Shown: positions 35,701-44,946 of the stretch, piece after piece
Layout of the letters: every line of letters starts with the position of its first letter
Position numbering within the stretch: position 1 is the first letter of the stretch
Assembly (NCBI RefSeq): GCF_019665785.1
Contig: NZ_CP081149.1
Span: forward strand, 3,410,001 to 3,474,000
Source of the DNA: Deefgea piscis
Lineage (GTDB): Bacteria; Pseudomonadota; Gammaproteobacteria; Burkholderiales; Chitinibacteraceae
Length of the DNA stretch: 64,000 bases
Direction of reading: 5' to 3'
Position numbers and translations under genes: made by a program
Notes under the pieces: generated by a model
Seen by the model: the letters and a program-made list of their open reading frames with translations, nothing else
Told to the model about the DNA's origin: nothing
Database searches by the model: none

Positions 35701-36693
35701 ATCCCAAGCAGTAATGGTCAAAGCAATGCCAATCAACAGCACCAACCAAGGCATTAAATCTTTGGCGTCAACGCGATGGCTCAGTGCGAGTCGTTGGCGC
35801 TCATTCAAATCAGCCGCTAAGGCCAAACCAATCACACACCAAACCGCGACAAAACTATCGAGTGAAATCAGCGCACTATTTAAATCCTGATCAGCAAATG
35901 ACCCACGCCCTTGCAAAGTCGCCCAGATAGCTACGGAAACCACTACAAACACACAGGCAGTAACGCCTCGACCCTGATCATGCCAAGCGGCCCAAGCGAT
36001 TGGCGGCAATAATAAAAGCAGTAATAAGGGGGAGCTTTGGGCAAAAACAGGCGTAAAAACAATGGCCAATAGCAGCGCTAAAATGGCAAAAAACGCCATG
36101 ATAATGCGAAGTTTTGGTAATGGTTTTCGCTCTAGTGCTGCCGACCAAAAACATAAAACCAAGGGCGTCATCACCAAAATGCCGCAAACGTCGCCCATCC
36201 ACCAAGTGCTAAACACATTCAACCATGCTGCGGCAGGTAATACACCACCCCAGATCAAACTCAAACAACCAATCAGCGCACTACAGAGTGCAGCTAATAA
36301 TGCAATTAAGACCAAACGAAATACATTTTGAAAGCGCGCCAATAATTGAGCATGCCCAATCCAGCGTTCAATCAGCATCGCCCCCACGAAGGCTTCCAGC
36401 GAGTTGCCAACACCAATCGCTGCGCAGACCAAAATGCTTTGCAGATTGATCGGTAAATTTTGCACCCACAGATTGGTGAGATTAGCGGCGAATGCCGCTA
36501 TCACTAGGAAGGGTATTGAGCGATAACCGATGAGAATCATGCCTGCGATGGCAATACCCGCAGGTGGCCAAATTGGCGAGACACTGGTTGCGGCAAATGC
36601 CAGATGCAAACTGTATTTGGCCACCACAAAATACAGCAATCCAAATAGGCAACTCGGCAAGTAAGTAGGCAAAAAGCCAAATGGCTGACGCAT
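32797..36693 (-). CDS. MASE1-CHASE-PAS hybrid sensor histidine kinase with two receivers
   Basis: A 1,298-aa membrane hybrid kinase. An N-terminal MASE1 membrane domain (about 1-300; SVSPIWPPAGIAIAGMILIGYRS) is followed by a periplasmic CHASE domain (about 350-600), a helix (NILMGGLLVSVLLFALL) and PAS (about 650-775). HisKA carries phospho-acceptor His near 799 (ANMSHEIRTPLNAILGF), then HATPase (GTGLGLSICKRLCEIMGG). Receiver 1 (about 1045-1155) keeps the Asp in AIVDNLG but has EH in place of the acidic pair. Receiver 2 (about 1175-1290) is complete (AEDNQIN, VFMDCQMPEMDG, LSKP). Its ligand and output are unknown; no partner regulator is adjacent. Confidence 0.93.
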   Translation of the reverse strand: MRQPFGFLPTYLPSCLFGLLYFVVAKYSLHLAFAATSVSPIWPPAGIAIAGMILIGYRSIPFLVIAAFAANLTNLWVQNLPINLQSILVCAAIGVGNSLEAFVGAMLIERWIGHAQLLARFQNVFRLVLIALLAALCSALIGCLSLIWGGVLPAAAWLNVFSTWWMGDVCGILVMTPLVLCFWSAALERKPLPKLRIIMAFFAILALLLAIVFTPVFAQSSPLLLLLLLPPIAWAAWHDQGRGVTACVFVVVSVAIWATLQGRGSFADQDLNSALISLDSFVAVWCVIGLALAADLNERQRLALSHRVDAKDLMPWLVLLIGIALTITAWDQAQKSRREQNQLQFNRQAQELAERIIERIKIYEHILLSVNGLFAIKEITSPEEWHQYIEHLFIQQRLPGVQGISYAAYLRGAAQKSQFEKTQQKIRPNFQVQPAGEREIYTIVTYLEPNTWRNQRAIGFDLYSEVVRRHAIELARDTGQPTLTGKIKLRQETQQDQQNGSILMVPVFQRAMPTNTVAQRQAAFRGVIASPFRMKDWTLATLGQGLQQFHLQLFDGATTNPKALMFANQTTPAWGDSDLRPQVFTLNLPNHQWTLQLAPSKAFVAAVGYQNERNILMGGLLVSVLLFALLRTLLLSNHKAMRLAKTMAASLRESEAKFSSLVDTAGEAIIVTDASGRILSFNASAEKLFAYRKEEILGDSLLIMISPADRAIYQAVFAANAKADSEMGFAQQTELLALHRQGHEFPIACSLSAWEFNGAVYFGAIIMDLTARKQIENELSEALNIAELANKAKSAFLANMSHEIRTPLNAILGFSSLLADTELNRQQHEFLAAIHSGGDLLLCQINDLLDFSKIEAGKLEIEQIDFDVRCTLEDTFDLVSTKAAEKNLTMACLIDPSTPWRLRGDPARIRQIMLNLLNNAIKFTAQGEVIARVHAEPVNERQYRLFIAISDTGVGISPEVQLKLFQPFTQADSSTTRQFGGTGLGLSICKRLCEIMGGHIKLKSQLGAGATFSFNLLLDAAESDSGQPSLAPSIQGQRVLLLEHFAINRELLSLQLQSMGLVVEVFADEAAVLARLANQSDFIVAIVDNLGLGRAIRQLDASLPLVLLTAVSQQGQAALAKEIGFAAFLSKPIRTAQLHACLNEVLNLQQKPEDERALVTVHHIAEMQHKTYVLLAEDNQINQKIAVLMLEKIGCRVDVVADGREALNAVQQNDYDLVFMDCQMPEMDGFAATEAIRTLDNAKRSIPIVALTANAFAEDIRHCYAVGMNDFLSKPVKIEDLKKTIEKWGMKPSPVQTS

Positions 36694-36793
36694 CCTATGG
36701 GTACCTATTGAGTTAAATACTTACGTATTACTCAATATAGCCAACAAACCTATCAAAAAGCGTCATTTAATCGTCAAGAAAATCTATATTTTA

Positions 36794-37408
36794 CTAAGCC
36801 ATTACCAAGCTGCCTGCTAAAAACAACATCGTTCCACCGGTAATACCATCAATCCATTGCCAAGCAATCGGGCGCGACAAATATCGCGACAATGCTTGTG
36901 CCGCAAAACCCAATACCGAAAACCACAAAAGTGATGCCGTAGCGGCCCCCAAAATAAAGCTAGGCTGCATTGCCAGCGGATAACTACCGCCAATTGAACC
37001 CAATAGCACCACGGTATCCAGATAGACATGCGGGTTCAGTAGAGAAATCGCCAAAATGGTCAACAAAGCACGTAAGGCAGTGATAGCCTCGGGCTGGACC
37101 TCCACCTGCAAAGTATTGCGTCGTAACACCGCCGCCCAACTGCGCAAGCCATAACACAGCAAAAAAGCCGCGCCGCCCCAGCGGGCAATCGACAATAAAA
37201 TCGGTGATGACTGTACCAAGACTCCCATTCCGAGTACGCCTGCAGCAATCAGCAGCGCATCCAGCGTGATACACACCGCCAAGGTCAGCAATACATGCTG
37301 CTTTTGAATTCCCATTTTCAACACATACGCATTTTGCGCGCCAATCGCCATAATCAGCGCTGCGCACAAGCCTAAAGCCTTGGTAAAAACCAGCCAATCG
37401 AACGTCAC
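36794..37408 (-). CDS. argO: ArgO-like L-arginine/lysine exporter (LysE family)
   Basis: A 204-aa LysE/RhtB-family membrane exporter with about six helices. ALIMAIGAQNAYVLKMGIQKQH, GGAAFLLCYGLRSW and LLNPHVYLDTVVLLGSIGG are the LysE/ArgO signature. I chose GTG 37408, with AGAGGTG 5 nt upstream; the extension to 37444 has no family counterpart. The divergent gene encodes an ArgP-type regulator, which in E. coli activates argO when arginine or canavanine is high, so the shared gap likely carries the operator. Confidence 0.9.
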   Translation of the reverse strand: MTFDWLVFTKALGLCAALIMAIGAQNAYVLKMGIQKQHVLLTLAVCITLDALLIAAGVLGMGVLVQSSPILLSIARWGGAAFLLCYGLRSWAAVLRRNTLQVEVQPEAITALRALLTILAISLLNPHVYLDTVVLLGSIGGSYPLAMQPSFILGAATASLLWFSVLGFAAQALSRYLSRPIAWQWIDGITGGTMLFLAGSLVMA

Positions 37409-37515
37409 AAAAACACCTCTTGAATGAGGTTTCATTGTCTGCAAATCACCCCAACAATTAAATATGATTTATTATTTCTAAGTAATCATTAAAATTTCTT
37501 AATTAAGGGGCGGCA

Positions 37516-38418
37516 ATGCTCGATACCCATAAAGGCGAAGCGTTATTGGCGGTGATCGATAGCGGTAGCTTTGAACAAGCCGCCAAATGGCTACATCTCA
37601 CACCATCGGCTGTTTCCCAACGAGTGAGCGCGCTAGAAAGCCAGCTTGGCACACCGCTCTTAATTCGCACCCGCCCTTGCCGCGCCACGCGCGCTGGCCA
37701 GCGTTTACTGCAATATCTGCGGCGCAGTCAGTTTTTAGAGCATGAGTTTTTAGCCGAACTTGAGCATGAACAGCAGCATTTTTTACCGGTGCCGATGGTG
37801 GTCAACCATGACACCCTAGCCACTTGGCTACTACCCGCCTTGAGCCAGTTTTTGCAAGATGAGCAGCTCTTACTCGACATTAGCTTGGACGACCAAGACC
37901 ATACTTATGCCCAGCTGGAGAGTGGACAGGCCTTAGTGGGAATCTCCAGTGAATCGGAAGCATTACGTGGTTGCCGTGCTCAAGCACTTGGTATTATGCG
38001 CTACCGCCTATTGGCACATCCTGACTTTGCCAGCCGGTATTTTCCGCAAGGCTTGCAACGCGAAGCGGCGCGCCGTGCGCCATTGATGGTTTTTAATCGT
38101 AAAGATGCGCTGCAAAGTAACTTCTTATTGCGAACGCTCGGGCTACCTAGCACTCATCTCAATTGCCATTTCGTGCCATCAAGCGAAGCATTTTTACAAG
38201 CTATTGAATTGGGTTTGGGCTACGGCATGGTGCCTGAAATACAATACCAACCCGCAACTGGCCTGCGTCAATTAATTGATCTGGCGCCGAGCCAGCCCAC
38301 CGACATCACGTTGTATTGGCATTGCTGGCAAGTACAATCTCCCAAACTTGAACGGCTCAGTCAAGCGGTGATCCAAGCGGCCAAGCTAGCGCTGTTACCA
38401 TTAGCGACCGAGGGTTGA
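37516..38418 (+). CDS. argP: LysR-family regulator ArgP (IciA)
   Basis: A 300-aa LysR-type activator. The N-terminal helix-turn-helix (EALLAVIDSGSFEQAAKWLHLTPSAVSQRVSALESQLGTPLLIR) and a C-terminal effector domain with AQALGIMRYRLLAHPDFASRYFP and LNCHFVPSSEAFLQAIELGLGYGMVPE match ArgP. It is divergent from argO with about 107 bp between starts, the canonical arrangement. It is followed by a bidirectional terminator facing rplS. Confidence 0.92.
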   Translation: MLDTHKGEALLAVIDSGSFEQAAKWLHLTPSAVSQRVSALESQLGTPLLIRTRPCRATRAGQRLLQYLRRSQFLEHEFLAELEHEQQHFLPVPMVVNHDTLATWLLPALSQFLQDEQLLLDISLDDQDHTYAQLESGQALVGISSESEALRGCRAQALGIMRYRLLAHPDFASRYFPQGLQREAARRAPLMVFNRKDALQSNFLLRTLGLPSTHLNCHFVPSSEAFLQAIELGLGYGMVPEIQYQPATGLRQLIDLAPSQPTDITLYWHCWQVQSPKLERLSQAVIQAAKLALLPLATEG

Positions 38419-38427
38419 GCTCGGACG

Positions 38428-38455
38428 AAAAAAAACCCGCGATTTGCGGGTTTTT
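38428..38455. terminator. Bidirectional terminator between argP and rplS
   Basis: AAAAACCCGC, 5-nt loop, GCGGGTTTTT: a 10-bp stem with A-run and T-run on both sides, serving argP on the plus strand and rplS on the minus strand. Confidence 0.88.
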
Positions 38456-38502
38456 CTGCGCTACGCGGGGTAGCTGGCACTTGAGTCGTTGTGAAAAAGC
38501 AA

Positions 38503-38883
38503 TTAAGCCTTAGCAGCAACCACTTTACGTGCTGGCAATTTTTCCTTAATACGTGCAGATTTACCTGAACGATCACGGAGGTAATACAATTTAGCGCGAC
38601 GAACATCACCACGACGCTTAACTTCAACTGAAGCTACGAGTGGAGAGTAAGTTTGGAATGTACGCTCAACGCCCATACCAGAAGAAATCTTACGCACGAT
38701 AAAGGCGCTGTTCAGACCACGGTTACGTTTAGCAATAACAATGCCTTCGTAAGCCTGTAGACGTTCACGAGTACCCTCTTTCACTTTTACGCTAACGATA
38801 ACAGTGTCGCCAGGCGCGAAATCAGGGATTGCTTTGTTCAAGCGAGCAATTTCTTCTTGCTCAAGAATTTGTAACAAATTCAT
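38503..38883 (-). CDS. rplS: 50S ribosomal protein L19
   Basis: 126-aa L19, part of the 50S subunit at the 30S interface. [55 protein letters not shown] and RRAKLYYLR are universal L19 segments. The C-terminus is slightly extended ([13 protein letters not shown]). Last gene of rpsP-rimM-trmD-rplS. Confidence 0.97.
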   Translation of the reverse strand: MNLLQILEQEEIARLNKAIPDFAPGDTVIVSVKVKEGTRERLQAYEGIVIAKRNRGLNSAFIVRKISSGMGVERTFQTYSPLVASVEVKRRGDVRRAKLYYLRDRSGKSARIKEKLPARKVVAAKA

Positions 38884-38928
38884 TTGGATACTACTCCGTA
38901 TGTGAAACCGTACCTTCCACGCAATGGT

Positions 38929-39690
38929 TTAATCCATTGAGCTTGCTGAATATTCAGTTTTGAATTCAGCCAGAAGACGAGCTTCCTCTTTAGTTAACTG
39001 ACGACCTTGCAACAAATCTGGGCGGCGTAACCAAGTACGCCCCAAAGATTGCTTTAGGCGCCAGCGCCTTATTGCGGCATGATTACCTGACATCAAGACA
39101 TCAGGGACGATCATATCGCGATAATTTTCGGGACGGGTGTAATGCGGGCAATCCAGCAACCCATCCACAAATGAATCTTCTACCGCACTGGCAGCGGTAT
39201 TTAATACCCCTGGAATCAGGCGGGATACGGCGTCGATTAAGATCATCGCGGGCAATTCACCACCCGATAAAACATAATCACCGACCGAAATTTCTTCGTC
39301 GACTTGCGATTGAATCACTCGCTCATCAACACCTTCATAACGCCCACATAACAAAACCAAACCCGGCATTTGCGCCAAAGCTTCGGCTTTTTTGTGCGTT
39401 AGCGGTGCACCTTGCGGTGACAAATAAACCGTATGCGGCACGACACCTAATTCACGCTGACGTTGCTTTGCAGCAGTCAACGCTGCATCCAAAGGTGCTG
39501 CAAACATCACCATGCCCGGACCACCGCCGAAGGGGCGATCATCAACGCGATGGTAATTGTCCGTCGTGTAGTTGCGCGGATTCCATGTTGTTAATCCGAT
39601 TAAGTTTAATTCTACCGCGCGCCGAGTTACCCCATGCGCACTGATGGCATCAAACATTTCCGGAAATAAAGTAACAACATCAAATTGCAT
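38929..39690 (-). CDS. trmD: tRNA (guanine-N1)-methyltransferase
   Basis: A 253-aa SPOUT enzyme making m1G37 in tRNA, which prevents frameshifting. [63 protein letters not shown] and [27 protein letters not shown] (trefoil-knot SAM site) are all present. Length is typical. It lies 32 bp after rimM. Confidence 0.97.
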   Translation of the reverse strand: MQFDVVTLFPEMFDAISAHGVTRRAVELNLIGLTTWNPRNYTTDNYHRVDDRPFGGGPGMVMFAAPLDAALTAAKQRQRELGVVPHTVYLSPQGAPLTHKKAEALAQMPGLVLLCGRYEGVDERVIQSQVDEEISVGDYVLSGGELPAMILIDAVSRLIPGVLNTAASAVEDSFVDGLLDCPHYTRPENYRDMIVPDVLMSGNHAAIRRWRLKQSLGRTWLRRPDLLQGRQLTKEEARLLAEFKTEYSASSMD

Positions 39691-39722
39691 GCAAACCTAA
39701 GCACCGTGCCATGGAATTCGGA

Positions 39723-40265
39723 TTAATAATCCAAACCCCAGTCCACGCGCATCACACGCGTCTCAAGATTGACATCAAGCACAACGTGTCCAACAAAAGG
39801 CACCAGGCGCTCTGTTGTTTCATCTTTTACAACGATGACATCGTTTGCGCCAGTTTCAAACAGCTTCTCAATGACGCCCAAGCGCTCGCCTTGCTCATTA
39901 AATACTGCCAAGCCAATTAAATCAGCCCAATAGTACTCACCTTCACCGGCGGCAGGCATGCTGCTACGCGGAATCGAAATTTCGCAGCCTTTAAGTGCAA
40001 ATGCCGCATCACGGTCATTTACGCCTTCAAGCTTGGCGCCTAATTTCTTAGGTTGCACATGCGAATCAACGACTTTATAAGCACGAAAAACACCGTTTCG
40101 CCCCAGCCACCAGACTTTGTAGTCCAGCAAACTATCAGCATGTTCGGTATCCGCGACGAGGCTAATCCAGCCTTGAATGCCAAAAGCCCCGTTCACATAG
40201 CCCATCGATACCAAGTCATTGGGTATCTCAGTAGCAGAGTGCGAGGCCTTAAGATTGTTTGACAC
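39723..40265 (-). CDS. rimM: 16S rRNA processing protein RimM
   Basis: 180-aa 30S assembly factor. The N-terminal RimM beta-barrel (MGYVNGAFGIQGWISLVADTEHADSLLDYKVWWLG) and C-terminal PRC barrel (EYYWADLIGLAVFNEQGERLGVIEKLFETGANDVIVV) are present. The second-to-third gene spacing is short; rpsP ends 3 bp upstream. Confidence 0.95.
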   Translation of the reverse strand: MSNNLKASHSATEIPNDLVSMGYVNGAFGIQGWISLVADTEHADSLLDYKVWWLGRNGVFRAYKVVDSHVQPKKLGAKLEGVNDRDAAFALKGCEISIPRSSMPAAGEGEYYWADLIGLAVFNEQGERLGVIEKLFETGANDVIVVKDETTERLVPFVGHVVLDVNLETRVMRVDWGLDY

Positions 40266-40268
40266 TGA

Positions 40269-40511
40269 TTACTTAGCTGCGTTTTTGATCAAACGAGCAA
40301 CAGTATCTGAAGGCTGAGCGCCAACACCTAACCAGTAAGTTAGACGATCTTGAGTCAAACGAACGGCTTCTTCAGCACCGCGAGCTTGAGGATTGTAGAA
40401 ACCTACGCGCTCGATGAAACGACCATCGCGGCGGTTGCGCGAATCAGTCACAACGATGTTGTAGAACGGGCGATCTTTTGCGCCACCACGAGCTAGACGA
40501 ATCACGACCAT
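40269..40511 (-). CDS. rpsP: 30S ribosomal protein S16
   Basis: 80 aa from ATG 40511 ([26 protein letters not shown] is the universal start); the open frame extends a few codons further to 40523. [12 protein letters not shown] and [19 protein letters not shown] complete the family pattern. First gene of the rpsP operon, with a promoter 40 bp upstream. Confidence 0.97.
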   Translation of the reverse strand: MVVIRLARGGAKDRPFYNIVVTDSRNRRDGRFIERVGFYNPQARGAEEAVRLTQDRLTYWLGVGAQPSDTVARLIKNAAK

Positions 40512-40549
40512 AATAAAACCCAATATTGGTAATTAGCAGAAAGGCGGCG

Positions 40550-40578
40550 ATTCTGCCAGAAATCGGCGTTCACCGCAA
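40550..40578 (-). promoter_or_regulatory. Probable promoter of the rpsP-rimM-trmD-rplS operon
   Basis: Minus strand: TTGCGG, 17-nt spacer, CAGAAT, ending about 39 nt before the rpsP ATG. GC-rich CGCCGCC follows the -10, as expected for a ribosomal-protein promoter. Confidence 0.6.
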
Positions 40579-40707
40579 GGACGAGCAGAGATTATGTTCT
40601 AAACGGCAATAGTGAATTGCTACAGCACCGCGACTTTAAAACAACTGCTGCATGGGTATCAAACCGAAGCCTCAACAATGCAAGGGCTACAACTAGATAC
40701 CCATAAA

Positions 40708-42051
40708 TCACATACCAGGCATCATGCCTTTTAAGCCACGCATCATTTTCATCATGCCGCCGCCGGAGAATTGCTTCATCATTTTTTGTGTTTGCTCGAA
40801 CTGCTTAAGCAGACGATTAACTTCTTGCACCGTTACGCCAGATCCAGCTGCAATTCGGCGTTTACGACTGGCTTTTAAGAGCTCAGGCTTACGACGCTCA
40901 AGCGGCGTCATCGAATTAATAATGCCTTCAATTCGTGCCACTGATTTATCGTTCACTTGGCTATCGGCCATCGCCGCCATATTGCCTGGCAACTTATCCA
41001 TCAAGGCCGACATGCCACCCATTTTTTTCATTTGCTGAATTTGGGTTTTAAAGTCTTCCAGATCAAATCCTTTACCGGACTTGACCTTTTTCATCATCTT
41101 GAGCGCTTCGGCCTCATCGACTGAATTTTTAACGTCTTCAATCAAAGAGAGTACATCACCCATACCGAGTACACGGCTGGCCATCCGATCCGGATGGAAT
41201 GGCTCAAGTCCGGTGAGTTTTTCTCCGGTACCTAAGAATTTAATTGGCTTGCCGGTCACGTGCCGTACTGACAGTGCCGCGCCCCCGCGCGAATCGCCGT
41301 CCATCTTGGTCAGAACAATACCGGTCAATGGCAAAGTTTGATTAAAGGCTTGGGCGACATTCACCGCATCTTGACCTTGCATTGCGTCAACGACAAACAG
41401 CGTTTCAACCGGATTCACCGCCGCATGCAGGGCTTTGATTTCAGCCATCATCGCTTCGTCAATCGCTAAGCGACCCGCCGTATCGACGATTAATACGTCA
41501 TAAAAATGACGTTTCGCATGATCAATCGCCGCCAAGGCGATATCCACCGGCTTTTGACTCACATCAGACGGGAACCAATCCACCGTTAATTGACCAGCCA
41601 GCGTTTTGAGCTGTTCAATCGCCGCCGGGCGATAGACGTCGGTTGATACCAACAGGACTTTCTTCTTTTGGGTTTCTTTCAGTAACTTGGCTAACTTACC
41701 CGATGTCGTCGTTTTACCGGCACCTTGCAAGCCCGCCATCAAAATAACGGCTGGTGGTACTGCGGCCAAATTAAGCGCATCATTTTGTGCGCCCATTAAC
41801 TTGGTGAGCTCTTCGTAAACGACACCAATCAAGGCCTGCCCTGGCGTTAAGCTACCAACAACTTCTTGGCCTTCCGCACGAACTTTGACGTCAGCGATAA
41901 ATTGCTTCACCGCTGGCAGAGCCACGTCGGCTTCGAGCAGCGCCATGCGAACTTCGCGCAGCGCATCCTTCATATTGTCTTCAGTCAAGCGGGCGTTACC
42001 GCGCAGCGTTTTAACTACACCACCCAAGCGGCCGGACAGATTCTCAAACAT
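40708..42051 (-). CDS. ffh: Signal recognition particle protein Ffh
   Basis: A 447-aa SRP54 GTPase that targets membrane proteins to SecY via FtsY with 4.5S RNA. N domain (FENLSGRLGGVVKTLRGNARLTEDNM), GTPase G1 GLQGAGKTTTSGKLA, G2/I-box DVYRPAAIEQL, G3 DTAGRLAID, G4 TKMDGDSRGG, GTGEKLTGLEPF, and a methionine-rich M domain (GGGMMKMMRGLKGMMPGM). Normal length. Confidence 0.98.
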   Translation of the reverse strand: MFENLSGRLGGVVKTLRGNARLTEDNMKDALREVRMALLEADVALPAVKQFIADVKVRAEGQEVVGSLTPGQALIGVVYEELTKLMGAQNDALNLAAVPPAVILMAGLQGAGKTTTSGKLAKLLKETQKKKVLLVSTDVYRPAAIEQLKTLAGQLTVDWFPSDVSQKPVDIALAAIDHAKRHFYDVLIVDTAGRLAIDEAMMAEIKALHAAVNPVETLFVVDAMQGQDAVNVAQAFNQTLPLTGIVLTKMDGDSRGGAALSVRHVTGKPIKFLGTGEKLTGLEPFHPDRMASRVLGMGDVLSLIEDVKNSVDEAEALKMMKKVKSGKGFDLEDFKTQIQQMKKMGGMSALMDKLPGNMAAMADSQVNDKSVARIEGIINSMTPLERRKPELLKASRKRRIAAGSGVTVQEVNRLLKQFEQTQKMMKQFSGGGMMKMMRGLKGMMPGM

Positions 42052-42073
42052 GCGTTACACCTTTAATACGGTT

Positions 42074-42090
42074 GGTGCCGATTCGGCACC
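42074..42090. promoter_or_regulatory. Palindrome in the ffh-ypjD divergent intergenic region
   Basis: GGTGCCG/CGGCACC (7 bp, 3-nt centre) in the 82-bp gap between the divergent ffh and ypjD starts. It could be an operator or a 5'-leader hairpin; no promoter boxes are confidently placed. Confidence 0.35.
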
Positions 42091-42133
42091 GACTCTGTTA
42101 GACTAAACAATTAACATTTTACCCTGATTTGAC

Positions 42134-42943
42134 GTGCTCACCCTGCTTACCCTATTGACCTTTACTATTTACCTGATCCTCGGCTGGCATTTTTGCCAAA
42201 TCCGGCTGACAGGGCAAGCGGCTGCACGCCATTTTCCTGAAACAATCTTATTGCTCACGGGACTTTGTATCCACGGCACAGTGATCTTGCTCCCATTTAT
42301 TAGCGGCCATCAATTGCATTTTGGCGCCGCCGAATCTTTATCGCTCACCGCTTGGCTGAGCCTGCTGATTTATATTATCGGCCGGCAATATTGGCAACTC
42401 GATGGCCTAGAACCGCCGTTATTTGCATTTATCAGCTGCTTTTTATTGCTATCGATGCTACTTCCGGCAGGGCATTTGATTACTTATGCACAAAGCACGC
42501 TATCTCGTAGCCATTTTTTACTGTCGATGCTGGCTCAAGGTTTGATCGTCAACGCAGCAGCCATCGCCATTCTAATGCGTTTTTCAGACCGGAATCTGCA
42601 CAGCAACAATAGAAAAATTCTAGTGCGTACCTTACCGCCCCTACTAACTCTGGAACAATTACTGTTTAGCTGCGTCACGTTAGGATTTATTTTATTGAGT
42701 GCGGCTCTCATTACTGGCGTTTATTTTTCAGCACAAAATAGTGGCTTATTGCTGACACTCTCGCATAAAACTATTTTTGCTTTTATGTCTTGGGCCATTT
42801 TTGGGGCGCTATTAGTAGGCCGAGTATTATATGGTTGGCGCGGGCGTTTTGCCGCCAACTGGGCCTTGGCAGGCTTTATCTTATTATTTCTTGGCTATAT
42901 TGGCACACGTATAGTTTTGGAAGTCTTTATTCAACAGGGTTGA
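42134..42943 (+). CDS. ypjD: YpjD/CcsA-like cytochrome c assembly-type membrane protein
   Basis: A 269-aa polytopic inner-membrane protein with about eight helices. It matches the YpjD (CorE) branch of the CcsA/CcmC superfamily: FGAAESLSLTAWL in the first part, GVYFSAQNSGLLLTLSHKTIFAFMSWAIFGALLVGRVLYGWRG in the last, with His of SHKTIF a conserved haem-type ligand. It starts at GTG 42134. Divergent from ffh, as in many beta/gammaproteobacteria. Function is not settled; a membrane-integrity or metal-export accessory role is suggested for homologues. Confidence 0.88.
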   Translation: MLTLLTLLTFTIYLILGWHFCQIRLTGQAAARHFPETILLLTGLCIHGTVILLPFISGHQLHFGAAESLSLTAWLSLLIYIIGRQYWQLDGLEPPLFAFISCFLLLSMLLPAGHLITYAQSTLSRSHFLLSMLAQGLIVNAAAIAILMRFSDRNLHSNNRKILVRTLPPLLTLEQLLFSCVTLGFILLSAALITGVYFSAQNSGLLLTLSHKTIFAFMSWAIFGALLVGRVLYGWRGRFAANWALAGFILLFLGYIGTRIVLEVFIQQG

Positions 42944-43229
42944 GTAAATATACCCAAAACTAAAGATGGCAATTCTATTGCGAAACGACTACTTAGCTTT
43001 CGGCGCCAAGAATACACACAGACTCTTTGCTGACTCAGCAATGAAATATCCGCAACTAAAACACAACAAAACTTGAGATTAGACACCCCATTCAAGGCAA
43101 TGCGAACATCAGCACGTCGTCAATCTATAGACATCTGCTAGACTAGAGTTGTGATTTGAAGAAAAAATAAGATTTCCAGCGAATCTCTAATTACAAAATG
43201 ACTAACGGCTTTGGAGAAACTCAGCGCTT
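42944..43229. other. Intergenic region upstream of pilB
   Basis: 286 bp with no ORF or RNA I can support. It should contain the pilB promoter, but I see no clear -35/-10 pair or repeat. Confidence 0.5.
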
Positions 43230-44933
43230 ATGACTGCCCCCCTTATTTCTGGGCTCGCACGGCTTTTGGTGCAGCACGGCCGTTTAATCGAAGCTGATGC
43301 CGAAATGCTGCAGACCACCGCAGCCACAAATAAAACCTCGTTCATCGAGCAGTTAATTCAAAGCAAAAAAATGTCGGCGCGAGATATTGCCGATTTTTCG
43401 TCAAAGACCTTCGGCTATCCTTTATTAGATCTTGATCGGATTGATCCTAGCTATATTCCACAAGGTGTACTCGATAGCAAAGCCATGCAGGCGCAACGCC
43501 TTGTTCCGCTCTATAAGCGCGGCACTAAGTTATTTGTTGGTATCTCTGACATTACCAATATGGCGGCAGTGGAAAACGTACGTTTTCAGACCAATGCCCA
43601 AGTCGAACCCATTATTGTCGAAGACCCCAAGCTCGCGGTTTTACTCAATAAACTGCTAGAAGCCAGTGGCGCCAACCTCAAAGACATGGTGATTGATGAG
43701 GCTGATTTGGAAATGGCTGGCGGCGATGACGCGCCGGTTCAAGATACCGCAGCCAATCTAGAAATCGATGACGCCCCTGTTGTTAAGTACCTACAAAAGA
43801 TCTTAATGGATGCCATTAATCAAGGCGCATCGGATATCCACTTTGAACCTTACGAAAAATTTTTCCGCGTTCGTTATCGTGTCGATGGCGTTTTGCGCGA
43901 AGTTGCAACACCACCACTGGCGATTAAAGAGAAAATTTCTTCCCGCATTAAAGTGATCTCCAAGCTCGACATTTCTGAAAAACGCGTTCCGCAAGATGGC
44001 CGGATGAAACTCGTTTTATCCAAAAGCCGCGCCATTGATTTCCGGGTTTCAACCTTGCCGACCATGCATGGCGAAAAAATCGTTATGCGGATTTTAGATC
44101 CATCGTCAGCGACACTCGGCATTGATGCGCTAGGCTACGACCCAGACCAAAAAGCCACTATTCTCGAGGCCATTCATCGCCCCTATGGCATGGTCTTGGT
44201 CACCGGCCCGACTGGTTCTGGCAAAACGGTATCGCTATATACCTGTTTGAATTTACTTAATAAACCGGACATCAATATTTCTACTGCGGAAGATCCTTGC
44301 GAGATTAACCTGCCTGGCATTAACCAAGTTAACGTGAATGATAAAGCTGGTTTAACTTTTTCTGCCGCACTGAAAGCCTTCTTACGGCAAGATCCTGACA
44401 TTATCATGGTCGGTGAGATCCGTGATTTAGAGACGGCGGATATTGCGATTAAAGCGGCCCAAACTGGGCATATGGTTTTTTCTACTCTGCATACCAATGA
44501 TGCACCAACCACATTAACGCGGATGTTAAATATGGGTATTCAACCCTTTAACATTGCCTCCTCGGTGATCTTGATTACCGCTCAACGTTTGGCGCGGCGG
44601 CTGTGTAGCTGCAAGCAGCCCGTTGATATTCCAACCGAAGCCCTACTTAATGCTGGTTTTGATCAAAGCGATCTTGATGGAACATGGCATAGTTATGGCC
44701 CCAAAGGCTGTGAAATATGCAAAGACAGCGGCTACAAAGGCCGCGTTGGCATTTATCAAGTTATGCCCATTACTGACGAACTCAATCGCATTATTATGAC
44801 CAATGGTAATGCCATTGATATTGCCGACCAAGCACGTCGCGAAGGAGTTCTCTCTTTACGTGAAGCAGGTTTAAGAAAAGTAAAACAAGGTCTCACTTCT
44901 TTAGAAGAAATTATGGCCGTTACCAACGAATAA
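43230..44933 (+). CDS. pilB: Type IV pilus assembly ATPase PilB
   Basis: A 567-aa hexameric motor that extends type IV pili. The N-terminal MshEN-like domain (about 1-160) is followed by the GspE/PilB core: SDIHFEPYEKFFRVRYRVDGVL, Walker A LVTGPTGSGKTVSLY, Asp box STAEDPCEINLPGINQV, Walker B LRQDPDIIMVGEIRD, His box THLHTNDAP-type ending in TLHTNDAPTTL, and a zinc tetracysteine C-SCKQ...C-EIC in CSCKQPV and GCEICKDSGYKGR. First gene of pilB-pilC-pilD. Confidence 0.97.
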   Translation: MTAPLISGLARLLVQHGRLIEADAEMLQTTAATNKTSFIEQLIQSKKMSARDIADFSSKTFGYPLLDLDRIDPSYIPQGVLDSKAMQAQRLVPLYKRGTKLFVGISDITNMAAVENVRFQTNAQVEPIIVEDPKLAVLLNKLLEASGANLKDMVIDEADLEMAGGDDAPVQDTAANLEIDDAPVVKYLQKILMDAINQGASDIHFEPYEKFFRVRYRVDGVLREVATPPLAIKEKISSRIKVISKLDISEKRVPQDGRMKLVLSKSRAIDFRVSTLPTMHGEKIVMRILDPSSATLGIDALGYDPDQKATILEAIHRPYGMVLVTGPTGSGKTVSLYTCLNLLNKPDINISTAEDPCEINLPGINQVNVNDKAGLTFSAALKAFLRQDPDIIMVGEIRDLETADIAIKAAQTGHMVFSTLHTNDAPTTLTRMLNMGIQPFNIASSVILITAQRLARRLCSCKQPVDIPTEALLNAGFDQSDLDGTWHSYGPKGCEICKDSGYKGRVGIYQVMPITDELNRIIMTNGNAIDIADQARREGVLSLREAGLRKVKQGLTSLEEIMAVTNE

Positions 44934-44946
44934 CAAGGGAGCCCGC

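Noticed and set aside
40652..40704. ATGGGTATC/GATACCCAT inverted repeat after ffh as a terminator
   Set aside because: Loop is 35 nt and no T-run follows, so intrinsic termination is not supported.
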